Assembly: GCF_000471905.2 (NCBI RefSeq)
Contig: NW_006499207.1
Span: 813,489 to 877,488 of the forward strand
From: Amborella trichopoda
Taxonomy: Eukaryota > Streptophyta > Magnoliopsida > Amborellales > Amborellaceae
Direction of reading: 5' to 3'
Length of the DNA stretch: 64,000 nucleotides
The notes beneath the pieces are model-generated. The model searched no databases, was not told the origin of the DNA, and saw only the letters and a list, made by a program, of their open reading frames with translations. The number at the start of each line of letters is the position of its first letter. Position 1 is the stretch's first letter. This document shows, in pieces, positions 31,910 to 43,278 of the stretch. The translations under genes were made by a program, and so were the position numbers.

Positions 31910-33070
31910 CTCCATGACTAGGGGATGGTCCCATCAACATTACACTAATGTTTCAAGTATAACCGAGATGGGAGACAACATATAGTCTATGCTGACAAAA
32001 GACCATTCCCTGTGGCTGAAACTCACTATGCCGATGATAAATATTACTCCACATATTTCTCATCGCCTCAAAGGCTGAATGATGAAGGTCACAAGTCTAC
32101 GAGCAAGACTACGTCCTTGTCTCATGAAGATGTTGAGGATGTTGGGAGGACATTAGTGAACATGTTCAAGGAGGAAGAAATACAAGGCAGAATTTTACCC
32201 CTTACTACACTTCATTCTAACATCCGAACCATCATCCCTCAAGAAACTCCTTCTTCATTCGAAAATGAGTCTTTGCCCTCTACCCCCAGTTCTGAGCTAC
32301 CTTGGCTGGAAGATGAACCAGAGGTCAATCCTGAGATTGAGCAAGCCATTGGGATAGAATTCCTGACTCCAAGGATCACCTATATGCCAGACTAGCAGAA
32401 AGTCTTGCACATCCCCATTGCACTCTTGAAAGCATAAGCGGCACAACAACTGCCGCGAAATATTTTTCAAAATTCGGTTGCTATAAGTATAAATGATGCT
32501 CCTCAGATCGTTGACTTGCTAAAAGTTTTACTTTTCCTCAATCTCTCAGGACAGCAGTTTGATAAAGAGAAACTTTCTTCCCCTCAAGAACAGAATCCCC
32601 TAGCAAATTTAAGAACTGAAGTCCACAGTCTCCAGAGTCAATTGGAGGTCATGCGTAGCACTTTACAACATCTTAAGGAATTCATGCTGGAGACTAAAAA
32701 CTAAGATGAGCTTGAGGTAAATGCGCCACTATTGGAGGCCCCCTCCTGACTAGACTATTTATAGTGACCAAGCTCACCCAATCATGAGGAAAATGAACTA
32801 TGAACCCTTGGCCAATCAGACATTAAAAGAAGAAAAAACGACAAGTCCCCATTTAGAAGCTATCCAAGCCGCGGCAGCCCACCATGGGGCTAAACAAGGC
32901 CTAAGGTATTAGCCTCTTGAGACAATAAAAGTGTCGAGAGGCATTCAAAAGAGAAATCACATGAGGTGCAGCAAAAGCACGAAGAGAATGAAATCATGCA
33001 GCAAAGTCAAAAGAGAGAAGCACTTTATTCATCTGTTAAAAACTTTTTCAGGTACTGACAAAAGGAAATG
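31910..33070 (+). other. post-protease segment, T2, no RT
   Basis: Coding-like pieces remain: 32012-32395 (ETHYADDKYYSTYFSSPQ to GIEFLTPRITYMPD) and 32516-32704 (a helical NLRTEVHSLQSQLEVMRSTL, likely coiled coil). No RT, RNase H or integrase motif is seen. T1 lacks this segment. In autonomous relatives pol would follow here. Confidence 0.6.
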
Positions 33071-33076
33071 ACATGT

Positions 33077-36000
33077 TCAGAAACGATCAATCATCTTCAT
33101 GATCTCTGCGCTGCGTGCTGCAGAAGAATTCTCACTGCCCTGGATACTCTCCTTCAGTTCCACCCCCGTTTGAGTCTCCTCTATCATTGCCAAAGTTTTC
33201 GACTCAATTGTGCCATTGAGTTCGGACAAATCTTCAACCAATGAGGCCTCATGGCCTTCCTCTGAACCATCTCCTTCTCGAGGCCTGTGAATTCTTGTCT
33301 CAGTATTTGCATCTCTTCTCGGATTTCAATCACTCTCTTGAAGCTTCCTTGTGCCTCCTACTTGAGATCCTACTGACGGCCAGTTATAATGGCCTTCTTC
33401 TCGATGTAGGCATCTATTTCTCGCGATGACGTAAGATCGACTCTTCCAAAGAGGCTAGCCTGCCAGTTTCTTCTTCATGATGTAGCGCTCCCAACTGCCA
33501 GCTCTCCAAGTCATTTAAATTTGCATGAAAATGGGAAACAACTTCTGTGGCACTCCCAACCACAGCAGCCGAGGCGAACCCCTTAGGTTTTTTAAGGCTT
33601 CACCCAACTCATCAAGGGGTTTCTTCCTCAAGCCCTGAAGGCTTACTCTAAGCATGCCTGCAATCATGCTAGAAACACCACTAAAAATAGGTCCGGATGG
33701 TGCTGCTAAGCCCACTACTGCTGAAGAAGCCTCGACCTCAAGGATCGAGCTTGTTGAAATAATAGCCATCTGGGTCACTGACTCCTCTGAAACAAGGGCA
33801 AAGCTTAGAGATTCTTGCCCCTCGGACTCATAGGCAGCCCCATCCTCAACCTGCCTGGGTTCTGCAATACCTGCCTCGCTTTCTTGACCCTCTATTATGG
33901 GGACCTCTAGTTCCTCTTCATCCACCTGAACTGTTGCCTCAACATTATCAAGTTCAAGAACTACCTCTTCTCTTTGGCCTTCACCAGCCAATTCATCTCT
34001 AGCAATGGTTTCTTCCATTTGGCTTCCTCCTTCAACAACCAGAACCTCGGCTACGAAGAGTTCAACTCCCTCATCTTCACGACCTTTTTCCACCACGGCA
34101 GCAACATCCTAGTGCTCAGGCACTTCATCAACCTCAGGCTCTTTTCCTTGAGTCATAGCCCATGCCTCAGTCGAGGCACTATGCTCCTGAGGCATGGAGG
34201 CCGCATCAACATCAGAGACCCTATCTCGAGCAGTTTCTTTAGGGCTTTCATCCTTGTCGGTCTCCGTTTGAGCCGCCCCTGGTTAAGGAACTATCCCTGG
34301 ACTCAAGGGCACCTCTCCAAGATCCGGAGTAATGTCCCGATCAGAAGTAATGACAATGGGCGCGGAACGGCAGGAGTCATCTGCCTCAGTTTTTGGAGAA
34401 AAAGAATACAATTCAAAAGAAGTAGAAGGTGGTCCAGAGAGCACAGAAGGTGATACTAGAGTAGTTCTTAAAAGATCAGAAGAGGAAGAGCTACCTTCTG
34501 ATTCTGACAACATAGGAAGATGGACACTCTTGCACCTCCGAATACATCCACTAACTAAGATGGTGCATGGGTATCAGCAGCGGTCGAGCGCTTTCTTTTC
34601 TTCTCCCTTGCCGGGGTAGGAGCTGCGGCTTCAGATCCACCTCCTTGATAAGGCCCTTCAGCTATTTACTGTGGGGACCACTCCCAACGAGGACATTCAA
34701 ATCCTGTGGGGGATGCTTCTCATAACCATGTACTCGTCGCCCCTCATCCCACTCAAAGATGGAACTAAGATTTTCGAACACACTCCTAGTCCTTGTCTTC
34801 ATTGCAAGGAATTCTGGCGAGGCCTCGTCAGCTACTATCTCATGCGGAAGCTCTAAAGCCCGCCAGTTGGAGGGAGAATCTAAGACGAATACCGCATCAG
34901 GAGCTGGAGCATCCGCCAGTCTCCTTTGCCTGGTATCCTGGCACTAGTTACCGTTCACCCCTTTCCAAGGGTGATCTTGATCCCAATATCCCTTACTGGT
35001 GATTCCCCATCAGTTCACATAGGCCTTGGTGGTCCGAACCCTCCAACCGAAGTGAGGTATTACATATTTGCTGCTTTCTGTCATCTCTAGACACATGGAC
35101 CAAGCAATCCGTATATGCTCTGGCAGCCAGCACTCACGGAAAGTTCCAAAATCTTCCATATTCCCCTTTCTCACCTTATTCCGGCTCTTTTCAAAAAACA
35201 TTGAGAAGGGGCAGCCCTGATCAAGCCCGTGCTGACAGGCGAAGCGATAGGGAAAATACCTTTAACATGGCACTGTGCGTAGTCGGATAAGGTAAGACTC
35301 CCCCTCTGATGCTCAGAATGAACATGAGCTCCTTAATGGTTGGTGGAGCACCGTCTAGCTCCTTCCCCAATTCATCAATCAAAGAACGGTCGGTGAAGCT
35401 CCAGATTGGAAAGGGGCGCCGCCTCATGTTCAAGGAATCATTCCCAAATAGACCTCGAGCCTCCCCTGGGGTACAGAAGATGGCCCTCTGGTTGGCAATC
35501 CTCATCAAGAAGGGCCATAGTTTATCTCTCGAGCAATGATCCTAGATGTAGGTGTCAGGGGATCGGGCCCCTAGCCACCCCTACATGTAATGCATAGGGA
35601 ATGGAGTTTTAAAATCCCTGGAGAAAGCCTCTCATCCAACAATGCCACTCCCTCCCTCTTTTTCCCTGTAGGTCTTTCCATGGGAGATGGCCCTTAAGCC
35701 ATGGTATATGTTGCACAAGACCGGCTGAGCAAGGGTATAGACATGCCCTCGGGCCATGTGACCAGCCACCTATAATTCGTCTGGATTAATGTCATCCCCC
35801 CAACCAAGAAGCACAAATTTGCACAAAAATAAGGCCAAATACACAGCCAAGAAGCCACGGTCATGCCCAGTCTCAAGCTAATATACGAGAGGCGTATCCT
35901 TCATAATTGCCTTCCCTTTCCCTTTTGGAGTATCCCGACCACCTTCAGGATAATCCCCACAAAAAAATTTACCCACTTCGTAAAAGTGACCCTACCATTG

Positions 36001-36731
36001 CTAGAGCAGCTGGCCATCAACTAGTAAACCTCCAATAGCTTTTGAAGGCTGGCAAGTGGCTCTTCATCCCCCAACTTAACACCATCAAAGATGACTGAGT
36101 TCGGGAGCACAAACGCGTCATACATAGCCCCCATCATCGACAAACCTCCAATAAAATGGAGATCTAGTAAGGAGATTCCTGCTTCCCCATGCCCAGGATG
36201 CCAGGTATTACTAACATGTCTCCATGTCTCTAGCAATACTTTTACTGTATTGGAGCATCGGTCATAGTAGCTGCCCCAACACTAGACCGCTGCCAATAGC
36301 GAAGCATGTTCAAGGGTGGTTCCGTATGACGCCAATACCTTGGCAGTCCAGAAAGTGTATCCCTTCAGGTATTAGTACTTCCCTTGAATCCGGAGGACTT
36401 TTGTTGACCACATTAGTAGTCCCTTAGCCTGTACCATTCGCTTCCCTAAGGTAAGCAAGTTCTCCTCTGAAGTTATGTTCCTATGCATGTAAGGAAGAAG
36501 CGTTATCCCTTCTTCAGTACTAATGTTGCCATCATGGCCCTCGCAAACTTCGAAACAATTGGGGTTAGTAATGAAAGTGATGCTAAGGGGCCACTCTGGT
36601 TCGCATACTGGTTTGGTCAGCTAAATGGGCTCACCCCTTGATAAAACCTTGCCTGTAAAATCACAGACGCCAATCTCTTCCTCCCTTGGAAGCCTCTTCA
36701 CATCGGGAATTTTGTAAGAAGAACCAGCCAT
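33077..36731 (-). pseudogene. antisense PMD-like gene in T2
   Basis: This homologue of the T1 antisense gene has the same start (ATG 36731, MAGSSYKIPDVKRLPREEE) and end (MKMIDRF-stop at 33077). The N-terminal part reads with few stops through VCEPEWPLSITFITNPNCF, YLKGYTFWTAKVLASYG and SLLDLHFIGGLSMMGAMYD (about 36118-36180). Then come FFEKSRNKVRKGNMEDFGTF (35201-35130), VNWWGITSKGYWDQDHPW, KKRKR (34588-34602), a Ser-rich piece and an acidic segment (34096-33800). Stops near 36620, 36370, 36280 and 36010 plus frameshifts disable it. Being collinear with T1 over 3.6 kb makes chance ORFs impossible. PMD identity is by eye; MAIN/MAIL-type nuclear role is inference. Confidence 0.6.
34588..34602 (-). 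other. KKRKR basic motif in antisense protein (T2)
   Basis: The minus strand encodes KKRKRS. It matches the KKRKR of T1 (11189-11203) and lies between the PMD-like part and the acidic segment. Confidence 0.45.
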
Positions 36732-36774
36732 TATAAAGGGCTTAGTGGTTTACTCCCTAATGTTGCTAAGACAC

Positions 36775-37080
36775 TGGATCAGTGCCGGCTGAGTTTGCCA
36801 ACACTTAGCGCCGGTTATGTTTTCCAATGCTTAGCACCGATTGCGTGCCAACAACTAGCATAGGTTGAGTCTTTCAACACTTGGCATTGGTTGAGTCTTT
36901 CAACACTTAGCGTCGATTGAGTTTGTCAGATGCCCAGCACCGGTTGCATGCCAACAACTAGCGTCGGTTGAGTCTTTCAACACTCAACACCGGTTGAGCT
37001 TGCAACACCTAATGCCGGTTGTGTGTCAAACGACTGGCACCAGTTGAGATTGCCAATACCCAGCACAGGTTGATCTTGTG
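36775..37080 (-). repeat. GCCGGTTGAG tandem array, T2
   Basis: About eight units of 30-37 bp have the core TTAGCGCCGGTTGAGTCTTT. They lie just upstream of the antisense ATG, as in T1. Confidence 0.85.
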
Positions 37081-37845
37081 TTCAAATCTCTCGCACGTTC
37101 CACAAATCTTAGTTGTGAAACCTCGAGCTTAGCTACGCCGACTGACAATCGTCACCTTATTTTCACACCTTCTCAACTGACATATGAAAGAGGTAACCGT
37201 ACACCTTCCTTGCGACGGTTCACCTCCACGACGGTTCACCTCCTACAACCATATGCCTTCCACGATGGTCCACCTCTCGTGACCGTTCCTCTCCCGTTGA
37301 AACTTCTCCTACACGATCGAAAAAGCCACTGAAAAATCTTCCCAACTATGTTTTTCACCGGGACAACACCAGAACTTCACCAAAAACTTCTGCAAACTAC
37401 CCCTAAGTCCTTGGGAACCTTTGTAAAAACCATTAACAATGTCAGAAAGTTACCATAATCCCCGGGAAACATCGTAAAAGTCCCTCAAAAAACTCCTAAG
37501 ATGCACGAAAATGCTCACAGTTTCATTTCCCGCCTCTTCTACCAAAACCTAGTGCAGTCAAAACCTCGTCTGTTTCTCGAAAAGCTCCCTGAAGAACTCT
37601 CCTTTCCCTATCCTTTCCCTGCAACTTCACCAAATTCTTGGCAAAGACTGCACAACGAAGGTCTTACCTGCAAAACCGCATGGAATCCCTCTGTTGGCCG
37701 AGAACCTTCCCTGCAAAGCCTTTGCCAAAGTCCTACTGCTTGTCAGAACTTAAAACGACCACCCTCTCCTCACCGTTAAGAAAATTTTTGCTTAAGTTTT
37801 TTCCACCCTTCGTGAAAAAGTGCAGGAAAAAGGGATTTTACCCCA
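37081..37845 (-). other. antisense gene 5' leader region, T2
   Basis: This unique sequence is collinear with T1 13641-14374. Short frames are not conserved between copies. No gene is seen. Confidence 0.5.
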
Positions 37846-37852
37846 TTATATA
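37846..37852 (-). promoter_or_regulatory. TATA box for antisense transcript, T2
   Basis: The minus strand reads TCTATATAATGGGG, about 1.1 kb upstream of ATG 36731. Position and flanks match T1 14375-14381. Confidence 0.5.
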
Positions 37853-38809
37853 GACCACACTACCCTCAAATGCCCCTCACAAACTGGGAATTCCAGTCGT
37901 GTCCAAGGGAAGCCAAGTGAAGATGAGCCGGGTCAGGCTTTGAATCGAGGCCCGTGGTAACTCTCATCAATCCATCCTTAACGTCGAGTGAATTTCAAAC
38001 AACCCTAGCACCAGTTGATGTAGCGTTGGGTGAATTTCAAACAACCCTAGCGCCAGTTGACATAACGTCGGGTGGGTTTTCAAAACAACCCTAGTGTCAG
38101 TTTACTTCGTCCTGGGTGTGATTTCAAAACAGCCCTAGCGCCAGTTGACATGGTGTCGGGTGTGTTTCTAAACGACCCTAGCATCGTTTGATTTTGTGCT
38201 AGGTGTGTTTCCAAATGACCCTAATGCTAGTTAACTTAGCGTCAGTTGTCTTCAAAAAATATCATGGGTCGTTCACAGCGCAAATTGAGTCTTTAACCAA
38301 CCCAGCGCTGGTTATGTTTTTTAGAACTCAGAGACGGTTGAATACTCGTAAGAAAACACTAGCGCTACACATAGCACTGGCCGTATTTCAAGTAGTCTAT
38401 TGTCATCTACTCCAGATTGAAGTCTTGTGCGTCCTACCACTTATCCTTAGTGGGTTGTACCCAAGCCGTGACCTATCATCCCCAGTGATGTTGCACCCAG
38501 TCTGTTGCATCCAAACTGTGACCTATCATCCCTAATGGAGTCAGGAACTATCCCTCATGCCCAGTGAAGTAGGGGTCATTCTTATCTCTTCAATTTTCAT
38601 GGGTTTGTTTTCACACCAAGCCATCTTTCACCCAAGAGAGTATGCTTACCCCCCACCAAGCCTTAGTGAAGTCCGCTTTTGTTGGCCATCTTTCATCAGG
38701 ACACCATTTCCGTTTGAGCCTTCAGTTTTTTAATGGTCTTAACCATTTTATCCCCACGGAGTCGGATTGTCATCCACAGATCTATTCCCCATGGAGCTTC
38801 ACTTACATG
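37853..38809 (-). repeat. diverged GCCAGTT-type repeats, T2
   Basis: From about 37985 to 38250, units of about 50 bp read CAAACAACCCTAGCGCCAGTT then GAC-TA-CGTCGGGTG. More degenerate units extend to 38640. This is equivalent to T1 14382-15190 but more regular. No gene is seen. Confidence 0.7.
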
Positions 38810-39450
38810 GTGACACAGCCTCGATCCATGCCGTATGACCCTAAAATGTACAGCCTCGGTCTGTGCTGTATGACCCTAGACCTCACAGCCTTGGTCTGTG
38901 CTGTATGACCCTAGACCTCACAGCCTTGGTCTATGCTGTATGACCATAAACCTAATAACCTCGGTCCGTGCTGCATGACCCTAAACATCATAGCCTTGAT
39001 CCGTGTTGTATGACCCTAAACTGTATAGCCTCAGTCCATGCTGCATGACCCTAAACCGCAGAGCCTCGGTCCGTGTTGTATGATGCCAAACTGCATAGCC
39101 ATGATCCGAACTATATGACCCTAAATTGTAGCGGATGTCTAGTTGCATGACCTTAAACTGCACGGTCCTAGTTGTATGACTTAAAACTACATGACCACGG
39201 TCCAAGCAACATGAATTTAAACTATAGTACACGTCCTAGCCACATGGCATTAAAAGGCTCAGCGCCATGGTCCAAAACTATATGACCCTAAACTATAGCG
39301 GAGGTCTAGTTGCATGACCTTAAACTGCACGGTCCTAGTGGTATGACTTTAAACTGCATAACCACGGTCCAACTGTATGACCTTAAACCATAGTGCATGT
39401 TCCGGACGCATGACGATAAACTACTTTGCATAGGTTCAAAAGGCATGATC
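38810..39450 (+). repeat. GACCCTAAACTGC tandem array, T2
   Basis: About 19 units of roughly 32 bp have the pattern GTGCTGTATGACCCTAAAC then CACAGCCT-GGTC. The distal part (39110-39440) changes to the CGGAGGTCTAGTTGCATGAC form shared with T1 and F. Confidence 0.9.
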
Positions 39451-40950
39451 ATAAACTCCCCCCCACATACTCGCACATGCCTTTTACATGTACTTTTCAC
39501 GCACGCCTTCCCTAACCTACATATTAGTGTGCGCGTGCAACCTTCATTACCTCCCCAGTGAGTTCATTCACTTCATCACCATACATCATTCCCCAGTGAG
39601 TCTCATCCATGCTCACAAAATGGCGAACCATCATGTCATCAATACTCATTGTAACTTAGTGGGTCACCATTGTCCACTCATATTTCATACATCATCCATC
39701 TCTCATAGGTAGCCTAATGCCATTTCCCCAAGTGAGTCAAACCACCACCATACTCACTCCATGGCCACCACAGACTTTCATTCATCACCACCACGGTCCA
39801 ACTGTATGACCTTAAACCATAGTGCACATCTAGCCCGCATGACGTTGAACTGTTTTGCACAGGTCCCAAAGGAATGACCTTAAACAGGCCTTCACAAAAA
39901 AAAATGAAAAATAACAGGCATGGTGTATACCTTAACAAGGGAACTCTATGAATAAAAATGACGGACGCGCATGGTTACGAAACCATGAGTAAAAGAGTTT
40001 CGTGAATAAAAATAGGGTATGGTGAAAACCCAAAAGGGCATCGTGAGTAAAAATGGATGAAAAGGGTGGACATAGCAGAAAGGTTATGGGTAAAAGAAGC
40101 CAAAAAAAAAAAGAAGTTGGTGAAAACCGTCTCTGCAGTGTCGCTTCCCAAGTTCAAGTAAAAATTCATAAAGGATGCTTGGATCAATAAACATGTTGAT
40201 GCCGCACTCATCTTAACAAGCGACTTCAGCCCTGGTCTCATAAATGTCAGGAGTCTAAAAATATGAGCTTTAAGGAAAATATTTTGACAGCTTGAGTCCA
40301 GTTGCAAAAGGACTCGAAAGACAGAAGACTCATCAAGATGGCAAGACAAGTCTCATGATGAAGAACATAATTCCCACGAGATGACAAACATACTCTAGAA
40401 ATAAATACTCCAAAGGCAAGAAGCTGACAAAGCCAGGGGAGAACCTGCTAAAGACGTCAACTCATCTAGCCGGCAAGACCAAACCTTCGGGATTGGCTAA
40501 GAGAACCTACCCCTGACTAGACTCGGTAGACAAGACCCATATTAGTACGCTGAATGTCAAAAGAAAACATGGTGTAGCAGCAAACAGTGCCTACCAAAGC
40601 AAACCAATGGACCCAGACCAAATGGGAATGATGCCCTTCTACATGGCACTCAATTGCCAGCGGGCCTGATTCTGACTGACGAGGTACGTACAAAATCCTC
40701 AGCTTCAGAATCACCAACAGTTCACACGAGGGTGAGAACTTCAAAAAGATCCCTCAAAAATGTCTCTTCTCCCCCTAAAGTCTTCACGGACGGACCCGCG
40801 AACAATGCATCCCTACGTCTAAGCAACCTAGTGACACCATTACGTGAATCTCCTCGGCATTCACATGGTCCAGTGGCTAGGAAGAAAAAAAGTAAAAGCC
40901 GAAGGAAATTTTTTGAATGATTTTCCTTCTCGCTTCTCTTAAAGCAGAAA
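39451..40950 (+). other. interior spacer of T2 to PPT
   Basis: This matches T1 15840-16620 and 17430-17835 with the 43-bp array missing. It contains GAGTAAAAATGG and GGTGAAAACCC motifs. No gene is seen. Confidence 0.5.
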
Positions 40951-40967
40951 ATTCGGTGGGGCAATTT
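40951..40967 (+). promoter_or_regulatory. polypurine tract region of T2
   Basis: AATTCGGTGGGGCAATT directly precedes the 3' LTR start TGTTTTAACA at 40968 and matches T1 17836-17851. Confidence 0.6.
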
Positions 40968-43278
40968 GTTTTAACATATTTTTTAGCACCTTGGTCCCTA
41001 GTAAGAAGTAACTCAATAAAGTCTACAAACAATGGAAATTTTTTACAGTCTCAGAATGGCCCCATAATTGGTAAGGATCATCATTAGAATTCAAAAGAAC
41101 ACCTGCCAAGTTTCATCGTGATAAGACATGTTTAAGGCAGTGAACACAAAGAATCAATTTCAGCGAAATCGTTCTCTGACACCCTAAAATGGACCTTTTA
41201 ACTAGAGCCATACTTTTGATGCATCAAACAGCTGTGGGACCATCGCCAATAGTTTTGACACATATGAGTCAAGCTTCGGCTTAATCGGGTACTCTAAGAC
41301 AAAGTTATGGGTAAAATACTGAAAAGGGGTACGCCGCACGCTATTCTTGTGTGGCAACCCTGCACTAAAACACCATTACAGGTGGTTGTTTTCACAATCA
41401 CGGGCAGTCACTTTCAGGGCCTATATCTCTCTTGTTCCAAGACGAATTGCTCCTAAATTTGGTGAGCGTGTTCATCTGCTCAAGACGAACAATTTGATAT
41501 GTGGCACGCCCCATGACGACGTCCGAGAAGAGAGAAAAACTAAATAAAAGTTTCTAATCAATGAAGAAAGTTGTAGAAAACTCAACAGCAGCACGCCACG
41601 TGTGAGCAGCCAGATCACGACGATCGTATTCCCGATTGGCACGAAACCAAGTGCATTAGGTTCGTGAGGTCCAAGGCTATCTCTGGTCCGATCCTCGCAT
41701 ACGATGAACGGATGGATTTCACAAATGAAGGAGTCAAATCTACTATAAATTATAGCCGTTGAATTTCAAGATTCCGACATGAATTCAAGCTACGTTCACT
41801 AGAACATGATCGTGACGGCATGCTCAGGGTAATTCAATGAAGAAATCACAAAGAAACATCAAGGAATGAGCAAACAATTGATCCCAAATTTTCAAGATTC
41901 ATCCAAGATTCAAGTCTCATGATCGTGGCTCAAAAACATAATTCATGGCTTGAAGTTGGCATCAAAATGATCTCCATGTCAAGCCCTACAAGAAAACAAT
42001 AATCTCTCTCCTCTTATGTCAGTCCATGAAGCTTAACGTTGGCTGGTTTTCTCTCTCCTATTTTATCAATCGGTGAAACTTAGAGCCGACTGGTTTCCTC
42101 TCTCCTCTTCTGTCTGTCGAAAAATCCTAACGCCAATTGGTTTCCTCTCTCCTCTTTTTTCAATTGGCAAAGCCTAGCGTCGGCTGGTTTTTTCTCCCCT
42201 CTTCTATCATTCGATGAAACCTAACACCGGTTGGTTTTCTCTCTCCCCTTCTGTCAGTCGATAAAGCCCAGCACCGACTAGTTGTCTCTCACCTTTTCTG
42301 TTGGTCGGTGAAGCCTAACATTGACTGGTTCTCTCTCTTCTTCGATCAAAGTCGGTGAAGCTTAGCGCCAACTGCGTCTCCTCTCTCTTCTCCTCTGTAC
42401 AATACAATCGATGAAGCCTAGCATCGACTGCATTTTCTCTCTCTTCCTACTAACACAATCAGTAATGCTTAGCCTCGACTGTGCCTTCCTTCCCTCTCTC
42501 TCCTTTATCCTCTTGTCTTTCATACTCTTCTCTTCCTTTCTTCTCCCTATTTATTTCTTTCCCTTCTTTTATTCTTATTCTTTCCTCATAGCCTTAATTC
42601 AGCCACTCCTTAATTCGACTTAGAGGGATTGAGGTTAGCTTCTCATGGTAGGCTTGTCATCTAGCTGTAATGTTGTTGTGCCAGGATTACTTGGTCCACT
42701 TTATTACCACGACAGACTGACCATCGTGCCTAGCTAGTCGGTATTGGTAATAACATCTATTAGTAATCTTGTCAGCTGGTCTTAGTTACCGAGTCGTTTT
42801 TGCTACCACATCAGGCCAAGTATCCACCAACCTAGTCACCACTTTGCTCCTCTTGCTTAGTTGAATTCTTCGCTCCCCCCGTCTTTCTTCTCTTCTTCTT
42901 ATTGAATGCGCATGCTTTTGTACGTTTATGAAAGAGGAAAGGGTGAGGTCTGACCCACCTGTCTTATAACATTCACCACATATGTGTGTAATTACAGAAA
43001 ATAAGAATAATGCAAGCCAAGGGAAGTGATTTCGAACCAGTTTTATTACTAAGGGGCCTTCTTCGTGATCTAAGAGGGCACTCACGTGAGTCAGCTTGAG
43101 TAAGTCTCAAACCCACCTTTAAATTTGTCTCTCACCGAATGGTAACACCTGCCCCTGTTCTCGAATGAGGTTTCTGAGAGAGCAATCTCAAGGACGTCTC
43201 GGGTCCTCCCTCGAAAATCGAGATGCGCGCCACCCTATCCCCAAAGGATCTGGAGGGCAAGATCGAGGCACCTAACCA
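40968..43278 (+). repeat. 3' LTR of T2, internally deleted
   Basis: A 2311-bp LTR runs from TGTTTTAACA to GGCACCTAACCA. Compared with the 5' LTR it lacks about 1 kb: near 42000 the conserved GAAAACAATAATC jumps straight into the pyrimidine/GAAGCC array, removing the TATA box, AATAAA and TCTC tract. The array here (42010-42450) has about eight units. Confidence 0.85.
42010..42450 (+). repeat. CGGTGAAGCCTAGC array in T2 3' LTR
   Basis: Units of 45-50 bp are homologous to 25646-26335, for example TCGGTGAAGCCTAACATTGA followed by CTGGTTCTCTCTC. Confidence 0.85.

Larger units (their letters stand above)
23841..43278 (+). mobile_element. Tat-like LTR element T2, complete, with antisense gene
   Basis: This 19.4 kb element has both LTRs. 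The order is 5' LTR (23841-27142), PBS, ORF1-like region, gag, protease, linker, antisense gene (36731 to 33077), repeats, PPT and 3' LTR (40968-43278). No RT, RNase H or integrase is present. It is inserted inside an inverted Tat-like LTR. Flanks TAAGG and GAGAA do not match, so the target duplication has decayed or been lost in the purine repeat. Confidence 0.85.

Noticed and set aside
31910..33070. Possible hidden RT or integrase in T2 after the protease
   Set aside because: No YxDD, RNase H, HHCC or DD35E motif is seen in any frame; the space is too short for pol.
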